Source: JBHJGM01 sp050331815
GTDB taxonomy: Bacteria > Verrucomicrobiota > Verrucomicrobiia > Opitutales > JBHJGM01
Length of the DNA stretch: 64,000 nucleotides
NCBI GenBank assembly: GCA_050331815.1
Contig: JBHJGM010000014.1
Span: 1-64,000, forward strand
Direction: 5' to 3'
Both the position numbers and the translations under genes were made by a program. Positions 34,740 through 46,291 of this stretch are shown in pieces (position 1 is the stretch's first letter; each line of letters opens with the position of its first letter). The notes beneath the pieces were generated by a model, which was not told where the DNA came from, did not search any database, and saw only the letters and a program-made list of their open reading frames with translations.

Positions 34740-35816
34740 TTACTTCGCATGCGGGGCCGGGCCTTCGGGGAAGATTTCGTCCTGCCGCAGGTGCAGCCCG
34801 GTGGAGTCCTCCGGGTGGGCTGGCGTATCTGCCCGGTGCAAATGACGCGGTGGCCCAACGAGGCTGCGGGCGAGGACGGCCTCGCGGTCGGCAACGATGC
34901 GCGCGCAGATCTGGTCGATATGCATGCCCAGCCAGAGCGCAGTGCTGGATTGCTCTCGGTAGTCGGCGGGCCCGTAGGCGTGAATACGACCTGACTGCAG
35001 CAGGCGATCGTTTTGGGCGAACTCCTCGGGCGAATCCGGATCGTAGACGGCGTAGGCCTTGCCGCCAAATCGTCGCACAACCGAAAAGACCGGGACATCG
35101 CTGGGCCCGTCGGCGACGTAAATCATATTGGCCACTGGTACACGCCGATCCGCGGCGGGCATGGCGGCGTTGACGTCGATCTCGGGGTGCTTGTTGGAGC
35201 CCTTGTTGATTTCGAAGATGAAGCGCGTCTTGATGGTGTTGTCGACCATCATCCCGATCTGGGAGATCTCGTGGGAGGCATCGCCCACGGTCAGCTCAGG
35301 CTGGCGCAGAAAGCCGTAAGGCAAGGGATCCTCGACCAGTTCGCAGCCGAAAATGCCTTCGACAAACGGCGCAATGGCGCTGCCGCGGATCATTTCGGCG
35401 AGGCCGGTACTAATGATGTAGTGCTCGAGCCGGATGTCATGACGACGGAAATCCTCCCGCGCGCGGATACGCTCCTGAAGCTGGGCAAAAAGATCGGGCA
35501 AGCCCGGAAAAAAACGCAACTCGGCACCGAGTTCGCGCAGGCGGGCGTTGTTCAGTCCGCGCAGGGGCCCGTTCCGAATCGAGCTGATAAGGTGATTCAG
35601 ATAGCAGGTTTCCGCAGCCACCCGAATACCGCGTTCGGCGTAGATGGCGGGCAGGGCGTTGACCTCCGCCCAGAAGGCGCGCTCGTCGATGGCGTAGGCT
35701 TTGAAGAGCGGAGCCTGCATGAAGCCCGGCACGAGCGTGCGATCAAAGTCCCAGACACAGGCAACGATGTTCTGGCTGTTGAGGCGACCTTGGCTTTCTG
35801 GCGGGCTGGCGGGCAT
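34740..35816 (-). CDS. HAD-superfamily hydrolase
   Basis: A HAD-like protein of 358 residues. Motif I is ACVWDFDRTLVPGFMQAPL, and YIISTGLAEMIRGSAIAPFV and VANMIYVADGPSDVPVFSVV give later motifs. The cap is large and helical. It does not match a named enzyme that I can recognise. The ATG at 35816 is preferred over a TTG at 35879 because a terminator of the upstream gene ends at 35896, leaving room for a promoter. The rhomboid gene follows closely on the same strand. Confidence 0.75.
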   Translation of the reverse strand: MPASPPESQGRLNSQNIVACVWDFDRTLVPGFMQAPLFKAYAIDERAFWAEVNALPAIYAERGIRVAAETCYLNHLISSIRNGPLRGLNNARLRELGAELRFFPGLPDLFAQLQERIRAREDFRRHDIRLEHYIISTGLAEMIRGSAIAPFVEGIFGCELVEDPLPYGFLRQPELTVGDASHEISQIGMMVDNTIKTRFIFEINKGSNKHPEIDVNAAMPAADRRVPVANMIYVADGPSDVPVFSVVRRFGGKAYAVYDPDSPEEFAQNDRLLQSGRIHAYGPADYREQSSTALWLGMHIDQICARIVADREAVLARSLVGPPRHLHRADTPAHPEDSTGLHLRQDEIFPEGPAPHAK

Positions 35817-35895
35817 GTCGGCAACAGGCACATCGGCCTGACGCGCTTGACCGTAAGTCGCCCAAGCCCGGCGTAGCAAGCGTTCGCCGGTGCCT

Positions 35896-35931
35896 AAAAA
35901 AAACCGCCCGCTTGCAGGAGCGGACGGTTTT
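35896..35931 (-). terminator. Rho-independent terminator after the PEP-CTERM gene
   Basis: Read on the minus strand, accgtccgct and agcgggcggt form a 10-bp stem with one G-U pair and a 6-nt loop, then eight T residues. It lies 37 bp after the PEP-CTERM gene stop. The plus-strand reading has a C-A mismatch and no upstream gene. Confidence 0.85.
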
Positions 35932-35967
35932 CTGAGTTTTGCAGAGTGGGTAATATGAGGGCCGAGC

Positions 35968-36744
35968 TCAGCCGCGCAGCCGACGCCGCCAGAAAGCGAA
36001 GCCGAGAGCGGCGCTGCCGAGGATCAGGCCCCAGGTGGTGGGCTCGGGAACCACACGAAAGTTGTTGAACACCAAGTCGGCGCCGTTGGCATTGTCTGCA
36101 TCGAAGCCGATGGTGATGAATTGCACGTCGGTAAAGTCGATGCCGGTAAAATCGGCGAAGGCGATAGCCTCGGCGAAAGGCGCTGTTTGCAGCAGGAGAT
36201 CGACCGCGACGGTGTCCGCACTGTCGGAGTCCTCAACGGTGATGAAGAGTTCGACCGGGTCGACGCCAAGCAGGTCGTAATCGAGGATATCGACCGCAAA
36301 AGCGCTACCTCCGCCAGAGGTCAGGTCCAGGTCCAGACCGGTGATGACATCGGGTCCGGGAACTAAGTCGGCGATGGTGTCGAAATAGGTGATGGAGATA
36401 TTCGCACCGGTGCCGACGGTGTTGTTGAAGCTGACCGACATGGATGCTGCATCGGTCAGTGTGATGGTCACCTGGCCCAGGTCAGGGTTGTTAACGTTCC
36501 ACTCGCGAAAACCAATCGCGTTGGGTGGAAAGCCAGGCAGCGTAAAATCAGCATTACGGCTGGGTTCATCGAAAACCGTGACGGAGGTCGTGCCCACCGG
36601 ATTCGTGCCGACGACGAGGATACCGGAGACTCCGGGAGCGATTTCGCTCGTTACGGGCGTCGCAAAGTCATCGAGGAGTGGAAGCTGCGCATACGTGGCT
36701 GTACACGCGGCCATGGCCGTCAGGCCCGCAAAGGCTTTTTTCAT
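35968..36744 (-). CDS. PEP-CTERM sorting-signal protein
   Basis: A secreted protein of 258 residues. The N-terminus is a signal peptide (MKKAFAGLTAMAACTATYAQ). The C-terminus is the PEP-CTERM sorting signal: VPEPTTWGLILGSAALGFAF followed by WRRRLRG, that is PEP motif, hydrophobic helix and Arg cluster. Such proteins are cut and released by exosortase (EpsH/XrtA). The body (about 25-225) is acidic and rich in Asp, Val and Thr, with SVSFNNTVGTGANISITYFD and DFTDVQFITIGFDADNANGA suggesting a beta-sandwich. No exosortase is in the window. It has its own terminator and a long upstream region. Confidence 0.9.
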   Translation of the reverse strand: MKKAFAGLTAMAACTATYAQLPLLDDFATPVTSEIAPGVSGILVVGTNPVGTTSVTVFDEPSRNADFTLPGFPPNAIGFREWNVNNPDLGQVTITLTDAASMSVSFNNTVGTGANISITYFDTIADLVPGPDVITGLDLDLTSGGGSAFAVDILDYDLLGVDPVELFITVEDSDSADTVAVDLLLQTAPFAEAIAFADFTGIDFTDVQFITIGFDADNANGADLVFNNFRVVPEPTTWGLILGSAALGFAFWRRRLRG

Positions 36745-37084
36745 AGGTGTTAGGTGATTGCTGTGGCTGGCTGAATCTGAGCTGGATGCCGCTGCTTCCA
36801 GTGCTGATTGTTAGCTTTAGCTCTGTGCGAATATTGGATGTGTGCGTAATGGATGTATGCGCGCCCTAAAGGTCAACACCTGATGACGCATGCGAGAAAA
36901 AGGTCACAGAGCTGCCACATTCCTGTGACGTTGCGGGATCGCTGCCACTGATTAGTCGCTGTAATGAGTGATATTTAATCACCTTGAATCCCGCATGAGC
37001 ACTGCTGTTGCGGCGAACGACTGCCTTGCTAGGACTCCTAATTAGCGTGCGCGTGTAACTGCATCCATCCTAGGGGAATCCCTG
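36745..37084. other. 340-bp intergenic region upstream of the PEP-CTERM gene
   Basis: No gene is visible. Noticeable features are the short palindrome gtgat-attta-atcac (about 36969-36983) and a GG-N10-GC stretch on the minus strand at 36932-36947. The rest separates the PEP-CTERM gene's start from the 3' end of the exporter gene ending at 37085. Confidence 0.5.
36932..36947 (-). promoter_or_regulatory. Possible sigma-54 promoter element
   Basis: On the minus strand tggcagcgatcccgca keeps the -24 TGGCA and the -12 GC with ten bases between the invariant GG and GC. It departs from the consensus TGGCAC-N5-TTGC at positions 6, 7, 12 and 13. It lies about 190 bp upstream of the PEP-CTERM start. 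Sigma-54/PrsR control of PEP-CTERM genes is described in other bacteria. One weak match only. Confidence 0.25.
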
Positions 37085-38958
37085 TCAGGTATGTGGCGAG
37101 CGCGTGAATCCGTGCAGGGGTCGCGCAGGATTGTCATCCTGGGAGACGAACTGCCGGTACAATTGCGCATAGGTACCGTCGAGACGTAGCAGCTCGGCGT
37201 GCGTGCCGCGTTCAATGATCTTGCCGTGGTCGAGTACCAGCACCTGACTGGCCTTGCGGATAGTCGACAGGCGGTGAGCCACAACAAAGCTGGTGCGGCC
37301 TTTGAGCAGGCGCTCGAGAGCGTCCTGCAGGCGAGCTTCGGTGATCGAGTCGACCGAGGAGGTGGCTTCGTCGAGGATCAGGATGCGTGGGTCGGCCAGA
37401 AAAGCGCGGGCAAAGCAGACCAACTGCTGCTGACCCAGGGAGAGCCCCCGGCCTTTTTCGCCGACTTCGGTTTGCAGCCCGTCGGGCATGGCGTCGACCA
37501 GGTCGCGGCAGCCCAGGCGCTCGAAGGCGTCGTAGATATCCGCATCGGTGGCTTCCATGCGCCCGAGCCGGATGTTGTCCATTACGGTGCCGGAAAAGAG
37601 AAAATTGCTCTGCAGGACCAGGCCGAGTTGCCGGTGCAGGGTTGCGCTGCGGATCTGCTTGATGTCGACGCCATCGATGCGAACGGCGCCCTGCTGGCAG
37701 AGCCAGAACTTACAGACCAGGTTGATGATCGAGCTTTTGCCCGAGCCGGTGTGCCCGACCAGCGCAACCGTGTCGCCCGCCTTGGCCTCGAAGGAGATTC
37801 CATGCAGCACGGGCTTCCCCGCGTCGTATTCGAAAACAACGTTGTCAAACTGGATGTCACCCCGAATGGGCTTAAGTTCGACTGCGTCCTTGGGGTCCTG
37901 CCACTCGGGCTTGCGGTCGAGGGTATCGAACAAGCGCTCGGCCCCGGCCATCGCAGCCAGAGCCATGGTGAACTGGCGTCCAAGGTTGGTCACCGGGGCG
38001 AAAAAGAGCTGGGCCAGAAAGAAGAAGGTCACCAGGTCGCTGATCTCCATCTGGACGAAGCTCACATCGGCCTGCAGGGCGGCGTAACCACCCACGAAGA
38101 GGATGGCCGCCTGAAAGAACTGGGCGTTCAGCTCCAGCAGGGGCACGTAAAGGGCCGTGTACTGCTGCAACTCCATGTTGATGTTGCCGTGGCGCTTGAC
38201 GAGGTTGTTGAAAAAGACGGCGTTTAACTCCTCACGAGAAAAGCCCTGGGTGACTCGGATGCCCGAGACCGTCTCGGCGACGTTGCTGGTGACACGCGAG
38301 AAGCTGCGCTGGACGGTGCGGGAGGCGTCCCCGATGCGCTTCCCAAAGACTTTGTTCACTGCGTAGATGAAAGGCGTCATGATGAAGACGACCAGAAAAA
38401 GCGCCCAGTTCATGTAAGCCATCAAAGCGCCTGAGCCGATCATCTGGCCCAACTGAACCAGGGAGATGAAAGCCACGTTTTGTACGCCGGTGCGCAGGGC
38501 CTCAATGTCCGAGATCATCCGGCTGAGGATGGAGCCCAGCCGCGTCTTGTTGAAATAAGTCATCGGCTGACGCATCACGCAGGTGACGAGCTCGCCCCGC
38601 AGGTCCTGGACGACGCTCTCACCAAGCTCGGCGGCCAGACGCGAGCGGAAGTGCATGGTGATCTCCGTAAAGAGGGCAAAGGCGGCGAAGCCGATGACGC
38701 CGAGGATGATGCCCTCGGTGTCGCGTGCCTGGACGGGCCCGGCGATGACCGCCCCGATCAAGAAAGCGATCACCGGAATCTGAACGGAGCGCACCAGCAC
38801 GCACAACAGCAGCCAGTTGCGCTTGCGGGCGTACGGCCGGGTGTACCCGTACAGGCGTTTGACCAGCCCCCAGTCCAGCGGGCGCTTGTCCTTGTCTTCC
38901 AGGGAGAAGGCACCGGCGCCTTTGCCCATGCCCTTACCCATGCCGCCCATCATCTTGC

Positions 38959-38962
<4 letters not shown>
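37085..38962 (-). CDS. ABC exporter half-transporter, LSLGQ-signature subunit
   Basis: A half ABC exporter of 625 residues. The N-terminus is a Met/Gly-rich tail (MSKMMGGMGKGMGKGAGAFS), followed by six transmembrane helices (about 50-330) and an ATPase domain. Motifs are Walker A GHTGSGKSS (403-411), signature LSLGQQQL (canonical LSGGQ has Gly at the third position), Walker B ILILDEATSS with catalytic Glu532, and the His loop VVAHRLST. Its start overlaps the stop of the partner gene upstream (ATGA), so the two subunits are made together. Substrate, probably a lipid or drug, is unknown. Confidence 0.92.
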
Positions 38963-40848
<1,886 letters not shown>

Positions 40849-40973
40849 TGGCGCCCGCGCTCTCGGCGGGCCTGGTTGAAAGGTGCTTGGCAGGGCACCG
40901 TGGCGGCGGTGGCCCCATCCGGCATTGGCTCAATCGCAGTTGCGCCAGCTGCCGGAACCTCTTAGGACACGTT

Positions 40974-42266
40974 ATGCGTTTGGGCATAGCAACTAAAAGT
41001 TACCGCTGGGGATTATTTTTGACCTTGGCGGGGTGGGGATGCGCCAGGTGCGCATTCGCCGAGAACCAATCCGAGCGCAATGCCGCCGTTTTTGATGCGG
41101 TCTGGGAGCAGGTGAACGAGGCTTACTACGACCCGGAGTTTTCCGGCGTGGACTGGGAGGCCCAACGGGACAGCGTGCGCCCGCTGGCGGTGAAGGCGAC
41201 ATCGGGCAACGAGTTGGAGCGCCTGCTCAATCACATGCTGGGTCAGCTGGGCGTCACCCATCTGGCAGTCCTGGGCTTGGGCGACGATGAACGGCTGTTT
41301 CTAGCTTCCTCCGGAGATGGCTACAGCGGCATCCGCTTATCCGAACTGGATGATAAGGTCGTCGCGTTGCGCGTGTTCGAAGATTCGCCCGCGGACGCTG
41401 CCGGGGTCGTCGCCGGAATGGAGGTGCGCAAGATTAGCGGGCGAGATGTGTACGAAATCCGCGCCGCGCTGAAAAACACCGGTATTGAGGGCGTACGGCT
41501 ACGCCATGCCTGGTTGAAGCATTTGCAGACCCTGCTCGACGGACGCCCGGAGAAAAAACGCACGCTGGAGTTGGCGGATCTCGAGGGGAACGCGCAGACC
41601 GTGCGTTTCAAGCTCGGGCAGCGACCGGTGGAGTTTTCGGAGCAAATCGGCTACCTGCCTTCGCTGCCCTTGGAGTTTGAACATCGTAAGCTGGAAAATG
41701 GTATCCATTACATCCACTTCAATCTCTTCCTGCCTGAGATGATGTCTCGCCTGCGTCCAGCGCTGCAGGGTGTGGAGCGCGGACTGGTGCTCGATCTAAG
41801 GGGCAACGAAGGCGGTGTCGGCTTGATGGCGAACGGGGTGGCGGGCTTGCTTATCAGCGAGCAAACTGAGCTGGGCCGCAGCGACTTGCGCGACGGTTGG
41901 CTCGGCTTTGTCGCCTATCCGCAGCAGAATGCCTTTTTAGGACCAGTGGCGGTGCTCGTGGATTCGGGCACGGCGTCGACGGCGGAACTGCTGGCGGGCG
42001 GCTTGCAGCAGGCCGAGCGGGGACGCGTCTTTGGCGAACGCACCTCGGGGGCCGCGATGCTTTCATTGTTAACCCAGTTGCCCGGGGGCGGGAAGTTTCA
42101 GTTTGTCATCGGGGATTTGAAGCTTGCCGATGGCTCCCGAATCGATGGAACCGGCGTCACGCCAGATGTGTCGATAACCACGACACGGGAAGCGCTGTTC
42201 GCTGGCGAAGACCCGGTTCTGGAAGCTGCGCAACAATGGCTGGATGAAGAGCTTGCGCAGCCCTAG
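40974..42266 (+). CDS. S41-family (C-terminal processing-like) peptidase
   Basis: A secreted protein of 430 residues, with an N-terminal signal-like segment (MRLGIATKSYRWGLFLTLAG). A PDZ-like region spans about 115-165 (GYSGIRLSELDDKVVALRVF). The S41 core has GLVLDLRGNEGGVGLMANGV and the Ser loop VLVDSGTASTAELLAGGLQQ (Ser335). Where CtpA/Prc have a catalytic Lys 25 residues later, this protein has Ala360 (GERTSGAAML). Such GERTxGAA forms are known in the S41 family, and their catalysis is different or unclear. Substrate unknown. Confidence 0.83.
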   Translation: MRLGIATKSYRWGLFLTLAGWGCARCAFAENQSERNAAVFDAVWEQVNEAYYDPEFSGVDWEAQRDSVRPLAVKATSGNELERLLNHMLGQLGVTHLAVLGLGDDERLFLASSGDGYSGIRLSELDDKVVALRVFEDSPADAAGVVAGMEVRKISGRDVYEIRAALKNTGIEGVRLRHAWLKHLQTLLDGRPEKKRTLELADLEGNAQTVRFKLGQRPVEFSEQIGYLPSLPLEFEHRKLENGIHYIHFNLFLPEMMSRLRPALQGVERGLVLDLRGNEGGVGLMANGVAGLLISEQTELGRSDLRDGWLGFVAYPQQNAFLGPVAVLVDSGTASTAELLAGGLQQAERGRVFGERTSGAAMLSLLTQLPGGGKFQFVIGDLKLADGSRIDGTGVTPDVSITTTREALFAGEDPVLEAAQQWLDEELAQP

Positions 42267-42407
42267 CAGGAAGTTGCTAAAGTAGCTCCTATCAAACTTT
42301 TTACTTTCACAGACACCCCAACCTCCCCAAGCCCAACGCCCCACGCTGGCTAAGGAATTGCCTCGCGCGGGCGATGGTAGAGGCCTAATCTACCTAATTA
42401 ACTTTAG

Positions 42408-43181
42408 ATGAAAATGATGCGAAGTTACCAAATCCCCCGACTTTTTTCAGGCTGCTTGTTTATTGCTGCAGCCGTGCTGCTGCCTGCTACGGCCAGCGCC
42501 CAGGAAACCGCCGAAGCCGTCGACCCGGGGCTGAAAATTTTCCGCGACTACGCCGAGGCGATCGGTGGAAAAAAAGTTATTCTCTCACACAAGACGCGTG
42601 TGATGGAGGGCCGGATGGAATCGATTTCCCTAGGCCTTAAGGTGCCCTTCAAGATTTACCAAAAGGCACCCGACAAGCTGCGCTTTGAAATGCTGCTGCC
42701 TGGCAATGCTGTGATGATTCAGGTTGTCAATGGAGACTCCGGCTGGCTTGCCAATCCATTGGAAGGCGTGCGTCCGATGGAGCCGGAGGAAATTGCTTTG
42801 GTGGCCGACAAGGTCGATTTTTACTATGATGTAGAACTCGAAAAACACTTTACCCGCCGTAAGCTATTACCACCTAAAGACATTGGTGGGGTGACGACCG
42901 ACGTAGTTGAAGCTTACTCCGCGGACGGTCGACGTTCTTTGTTTTATTTTGGGCGAAACAGCCACTTGCTGGTGCGCACGGATACCGTCATTGATCGGGG
43001 CGTTCAAGGTAGTATCGAAGCCAAAAGCATATTTAGTGACTACCGGGATGCCAACGGTCGTAAGATGCCTTTCAAGGTCACGACCCAGATGGCCATCGGT
43101 GAAATCATCATGACCTTTCGCACCATCCAGCACGATGTACCAGTGCCGGAAGTGCTTTTCCAAAAGCCTGAAATCGAGTGA
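42408..43181 (+). CDS. LolA-like periplasmic protein
   Basis: A protein of 257 residues with a signal peptide (about 1-31, ending ASAQ). The mature part is a single beta-rich domain: MEGRMESISLGLKVPFKIYQ, APDKLRFEMLLPGNAVMIQV, NGDSGWLANPLEGVRPMEPE and DANGRKMPFKVTTQMAIGEI. This pattern of a half-barrel with outer-membrane-lipoprotein-sorting (LolA/DUF4292) likeness is common in Bacteroidota and Verrucomicrobiota. The role, lipoprotein or lipid carriage, is inferred from fold likeness only. Confidence 0.7.
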   Translation: MKMMRSYQIPRLFSGCLFIAAAVLLPATASAQETAEAVDPGLKIFRDYAEAIGGKKVILSHKTRVMEGRMESISLGLKVPFKIYQKAPDKLRFEMLLPGNAVMIQVVNGDSGWLANPLEGVRPMEPEEIALVADKVDFYYDVELEKHFTRRKLLPPKDIGGVTTDVVEAYSADGRRSLFYFGRNSHLLVRTDTVIDRGVQGSIEAKSIFSDYRDANGRKMPFKVTTQMAIGEIIMTFRTIQHDVPVPEVLFQKPEIE

Positions 43182-43210
43182 CGCGTTGATTCGCGCTTCA
43201 GTGTGCTGGA

Positions 43211-44254
43211 TCAGATGTACTTCGCTTTGAGGGCGCGGTTCTGCTTGGCCGATTGCACCGCCAGGTCCAGCAGGTGAATCGGACGCCGGGCCCATTCACC
43301 GGTGATGACAAGTGCGTCCCCTTTGGACAGGTGGTCGCTGACGTTCTGGTAGTAGCGCCAGTGCTCGTTCTCAGGAAGCGCCGCCTTGGTGACCACGGTC
43401 TCGCCCTTACGATTACGCACGGTAAGCGCGTAGTCCTTATGATTCATCACGAGCTTGCCCTTGGTGCCGGTAATCCAAAAGAGCCCGAGGCTGTTGGGCT
43501 GGAGATCGACTGTGGAGAAGCGCAACCAGATTTGCTGGCCGCTCTTGAAGCGAATACAGGCGCTGGCTTCGTCTTCGTTGGTGTCTTCCTTGTAGGGCGT
43601 GCGGTCGGCCCAGAAACCAAGGTGGGCAAAGCCGCTGACTTCCTGAATGTCGGCGCTAATGATCTGCAGCGCGTATTCGAGCAGATGGACGCCCCAGTCG
43701 TACATAATGCCGCCGGACATCGTGCGGCTGGTCCGCCACCAGTCGCGCGGTTGCCCGTAATGGCCCATCCCCGCTTCATAACGGATGACTTCGCCGATGG
43801 TGCCTTTGGCGAGAATCTCTTTGGCCTTGAGGATGCCGCCATCCCAGTGACGGTTGTGATAGGTTGAGACGATTAAGTCGCGCTTCTTCGCCTCGGCGAT
43901 CAACTTGTCGCATTCGGCGGTGGTGATCGCCATGGGCTTTTCGCAAACAACGTGACGCCCGGCTTTGAGGCACTGCAGGCCGAGGGGTGCGTGGGTGTTG
44001 TGGGGCGTGATGATCGTGATCAGGTGCACGTCGGACTTTTTGAGCATGTCCGCAAGGGAGGTATACGTCTCAATACCCGGATAATCCTCTTCAGCCACCT
44101 TCAAGCGATCTTTGTCGAGTTCGCAGACGGCGGTCGGGGTCATGCCTGCGTCGCGCATTTCGGCCAGGTGCTTGCGGCCCATATTAAAGGCGCCGCCGTA
44201 GCCGATGACGCCCACCTTTATGTCGGAAGCTTTCTTAAATCGTGCCTTAGCCAT
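43211..44254 (-). CDS. Gfo/Idh/MocA-family oxidoreductase
   Basis: An NAD(P)-dependent sugar or inositol dehydrogenase-like protein of 347 residues. The Rossmann motif is VGVIGYGGAFNMGRKHLAEM. The EKP motif is VVCEKPMAITTAECDKLIAE, and the C-terminal domain has the substrate region DWGVHLLEYALQIISADI. Family members act on sugars, myo-inositol or biliverdin. The exact substrate is unknown. It is the first of two family members in this window (the other is at 50182). Confidence 0.88.
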   Translation of the reverse strand: MAKARFKKASDIKVGVIGYGGAFNMGRKHLAEMRDAGMTPTAVCELDKDRLKVAEEDYPGIETYTSLADMLKKSDVHLITIITPHNTHAPLGLQCLKAGRHVVCEKPMAITTAECDKLIAEAKKRDLIVSTYHNRHWDGGILKAKEILAKGTIGEVIRYEAGMGHYGQPRDWWRTSRTMSGGIMYDWGVHLLEYALQIISADIQEVSGFAHLGFWADRTPYKEDTNEDEASACIRFKSGQQIWLRFSTVDLQPNSLGLFWITGTKGKLVMNHKDYALTVRNRKGETVVTKAALPENEHWRYYQNVSDHLSKGDALVITGEWARRPIHLLDLAVQSAKQNRALKAKYI

Positions 44255-44432
44255 AATCGATGAGTGAGATTGGAGTCAGTTGCAAAGCCAACGAGTGCCA
44301 TCGCTCACCGCGTATTTGCGAGCGAAAACGTTCCACAGGCTCAATCCTGATTGAATCGGTGTCTGCAAGCTACTGACATAGCTTTCCGAAGCGGTGGAAT
44401 TCGCCTGTTCAGGCGAGTCCGCAGCTGGTTAG

Positions 44433-45473
44433 GTGTTGTTTGTGAACACTGTCTGTTGCCCGTTGCCGCGCCCCCGAGCGCTGCTGCTTTTCGATTTGGA
44501 TGCGGACAAGACGTCGCTGCAGGGTCTGTGGCTGCTGTTGGGAGTTTATCTCGGAGCCCTGCTCGTAGCGGCGGTCTTGAGTCCGCCGATCTTTTGGGCA
44601 GTGCAGGCGCTGGCGGAGCAATTTCCGGAAAATGGCACCCTGGAATACCTCGCGGGTAAGTCCTTCCACGATTACTATGATCGGGTGCGCTGGCTGCCGA
44701 TCCTGGTGGGTCTGCCGTGGGTGTTGCGCCTGTGCAAACTAACGGGCCTGGGTGCGCTGGGGTTGCGTTTCAACCGTGCGGAAAGACTCGGCTGGCTTGG
44801 ATTTCTGGGTGTGGGTGCCGGGTTGTTTCTGATCGCGATTCTGGCCCAGAGCCTAATGGCCGAGGTGGTCCGCAAGCCGGAGCGTCAGGAGGCTTTCCTG
44901 CCGCTCACGTTGCTATCAATGCTGCCGGGAGCGGTGATCATCGGCATCCTTGAGGAAATCGTCTTTCGCGGACTGGTGCTGCGCATTTTTTTGAGTGCGT
45001 TTCGCTCCAGCTGGTTGGCGGTGCTGCTAACGGCGGTGTTTTTCGCGACAGTCCATTTTAAGTTTCCGAATCCCTATTGGGAAGGCAGCGGCCGCGTGGT
45101 TGAATGGCACAGCGGCTTTTACGTGGCCTTATGGACGCTGCTAGGACCGCTGGCGGAGGCGGACCTATCGGGCTTCGCGCCGTTTTTCATTGCTTCCTAC
45201 GTGAACTACACGCTGCTGGGTGTGGTGCTGGGCGTGCTGTTTGTGCGCAGCCAGAGTCTGCTGGTCTGCGCGGGTCTGCACAGCGGACTTGTCTTGGCGA
45301 TGTTAACCTATTCAAAACTCTACAACGTGGATGCCGGTTCGCTGCACTGGCTTTTGGGAACAACGCCACTGCGCGATGGCTTCCTGGCCACGGGGCTGCT
45401 GGTTATTTTATTGGTGGCTCTGCGCTGCCTGCCGCTACCGGAGGCATGGACACCCGCCAACTCGAAGCCATGA
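44433..45473 (+). CDS. CPBP-family intramembrane endopeptidase
   Basis: A membrane protein of 346 residues with about eight helices. The signature is AVIIGILEEIVFRGLVLRIF, containing Glu174-Glu175 and Arg179. The second motif, LTAVFFATVHFKF, carries the His. CPBP proteins include CAAX proteases and bacteriocin-immunity proteins. The start is GTG at 44433 with no strong ribosome-binding site. Its stop overlaps the start of comF-like gene (ATGA). Substrate is unknown. Confidence 0.85.
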   Translation: MLFVNTVCCPLPRPRALLLFDLDADKTSLQGLWLLLGVYLGALLVAAVLSPPIFWAVQALAEQFPENGTLEYLAGKSFHDYYDRVRWLPILVGLPWVLRLCKLTGLGALGLRFNRAERLGWLGFLGVGAGLFLIAILAQSLMAEVVRKPERQEAFLPLTLLSMLPGAVIIGILEEIVFRGLVLRIFLSAFRSSWLAVLLTAVFFATVHFKFPNPYWEGSGRVVEWHSGFYVALWTLLGPLAEADLSGFAPFFIASYVNYTLLGVVLGVLFVRSQSLLVCAGLHSGLVLAMLTYSKLYNVDAGSLHWLLGTTPLRDGFLATGLLVILLVALRCLPLPEAWTPANSKP

Positions 45474-46291
45474 ACGCGCTGCGCCAAATGCTCCTTTGGG
45501 GCCTGCGGGATTTGAGCGAATTGGTCTATCCAAGAGAGTGCATCCTGACCGGTGATGCCATTGAGGAGACAGGTGGTATTTCCCTGGTGGAGGGCCCAAT
45601 CGCCCGCGAAAGCGGGGCCTCGCTGAAACTGGGAGGCCCGCATGCGTTTCGTTACCTGAGCCGCGAAGCCTTAGAGACGATCTCTTGGGTGCGACAACCC
45701 TGGTGCCCTTCGTGTGGTCAGCCCCATGCAGGGGAACTGGCTGGCGAAGACCGCCTGTGCGCCAATTGCAGCGAATTGCAGCCCGCGGGCCTGTGGAGCG
45801 CGGGGCGAACGGCTTTTCTGCTCAAGGAGACGGGTCGGCAGATTGTTCACACGCTCAAGTACCACAGCGGCGACTTTCTGCTGCACGATCTGCAGCAGCT
45901 CGTGAAGATTCCGCCCGACTACACGCAATTCGTTCGAGGCTCTACAGTGGTGCCGGTGCCGCTGCACCCGGCTCGGCTCCGCGAGCGTGGGTTCAACCAA
46001 AGTGAGCTCATCGCCGAAGCCCTGGTCACCGGTCAAGCTGACGTGAAAATCGCACGGTTGCTGCGCCGCGTACGTTGGACCCAAACGCAGACGCGCCGCG
46101 ACCGGGCGGCCCGCCAGGCCAATGTGCGCGGGGCTTTCGCACTTGCCGACAAGGTCAGGGTATCCCCGGAGGTTACTTACACGGTCGTGGATGACGTCTT
46201 CACTACCGGGGCGACACTACAGGCCTGCTGCCGGGTGCTGCGGCAGGCCGGAGCGCGGCACATACAGATTTTGACCCTGGCGCATGGGTGA
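45470..46291 (+). CDS. ComF-family phosphoribosyltransferase-like protein
   Basis: A 273-residue protein. An N-terminal zinc-ribbon-like region has QPWCPSCGQPHAGELAGEDR then LCANC, four cysteines. The PRTase fold has HTLKYHSGDFLLHDL, VVPVPLHPARLRERGFNQSE and VVDDVFTTGATLQACCRVLR. ComF is needed for DNA uptake in some species; the PRTase activity is not demonstrated for most members. The ATG at 45470 overlaps the previous stop. Confidence 0.88.
   Translation: MNALRQMLLWGLRDLSELVYPRECILTGDAIEETGGISLVEGPIARESGASLKLGGPHAFRYLSREALETISWVRQPWCPSCGQPHAGELAGEDRLCANCSELQPAGLWSAGRTAFLLKETGRQIVHTLKYHSGDFLLHDLQQLVKIPPDYTQFVRGSTVVPVPLHPARLRERGFNQSELIAEALVTGQADVKIARLLRRVRWTQTQTRRDRAARQANVRGAFALADKVRVSPEVTYTVVDDVFTTGATLQACCRVLRQAGARHIQILTLAHG

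Noticed and set aside
36969..36983. Short palindrome gtgat-attta-atcac upstream of the PEP-CTERM gene
   Set aside because: Five-base arms with an AT loop are expected by chance in an AT-richer gap. I kept it only as a note in the intergenic entry.
44401..44416. Perfect 7-bp hairpin tcgcctg-tt-caggcga before the CPBP protease gene
   Set aside because: It lacks a T-tract, so it is not a terminator, and nothing else about it suggests a regulatory element.
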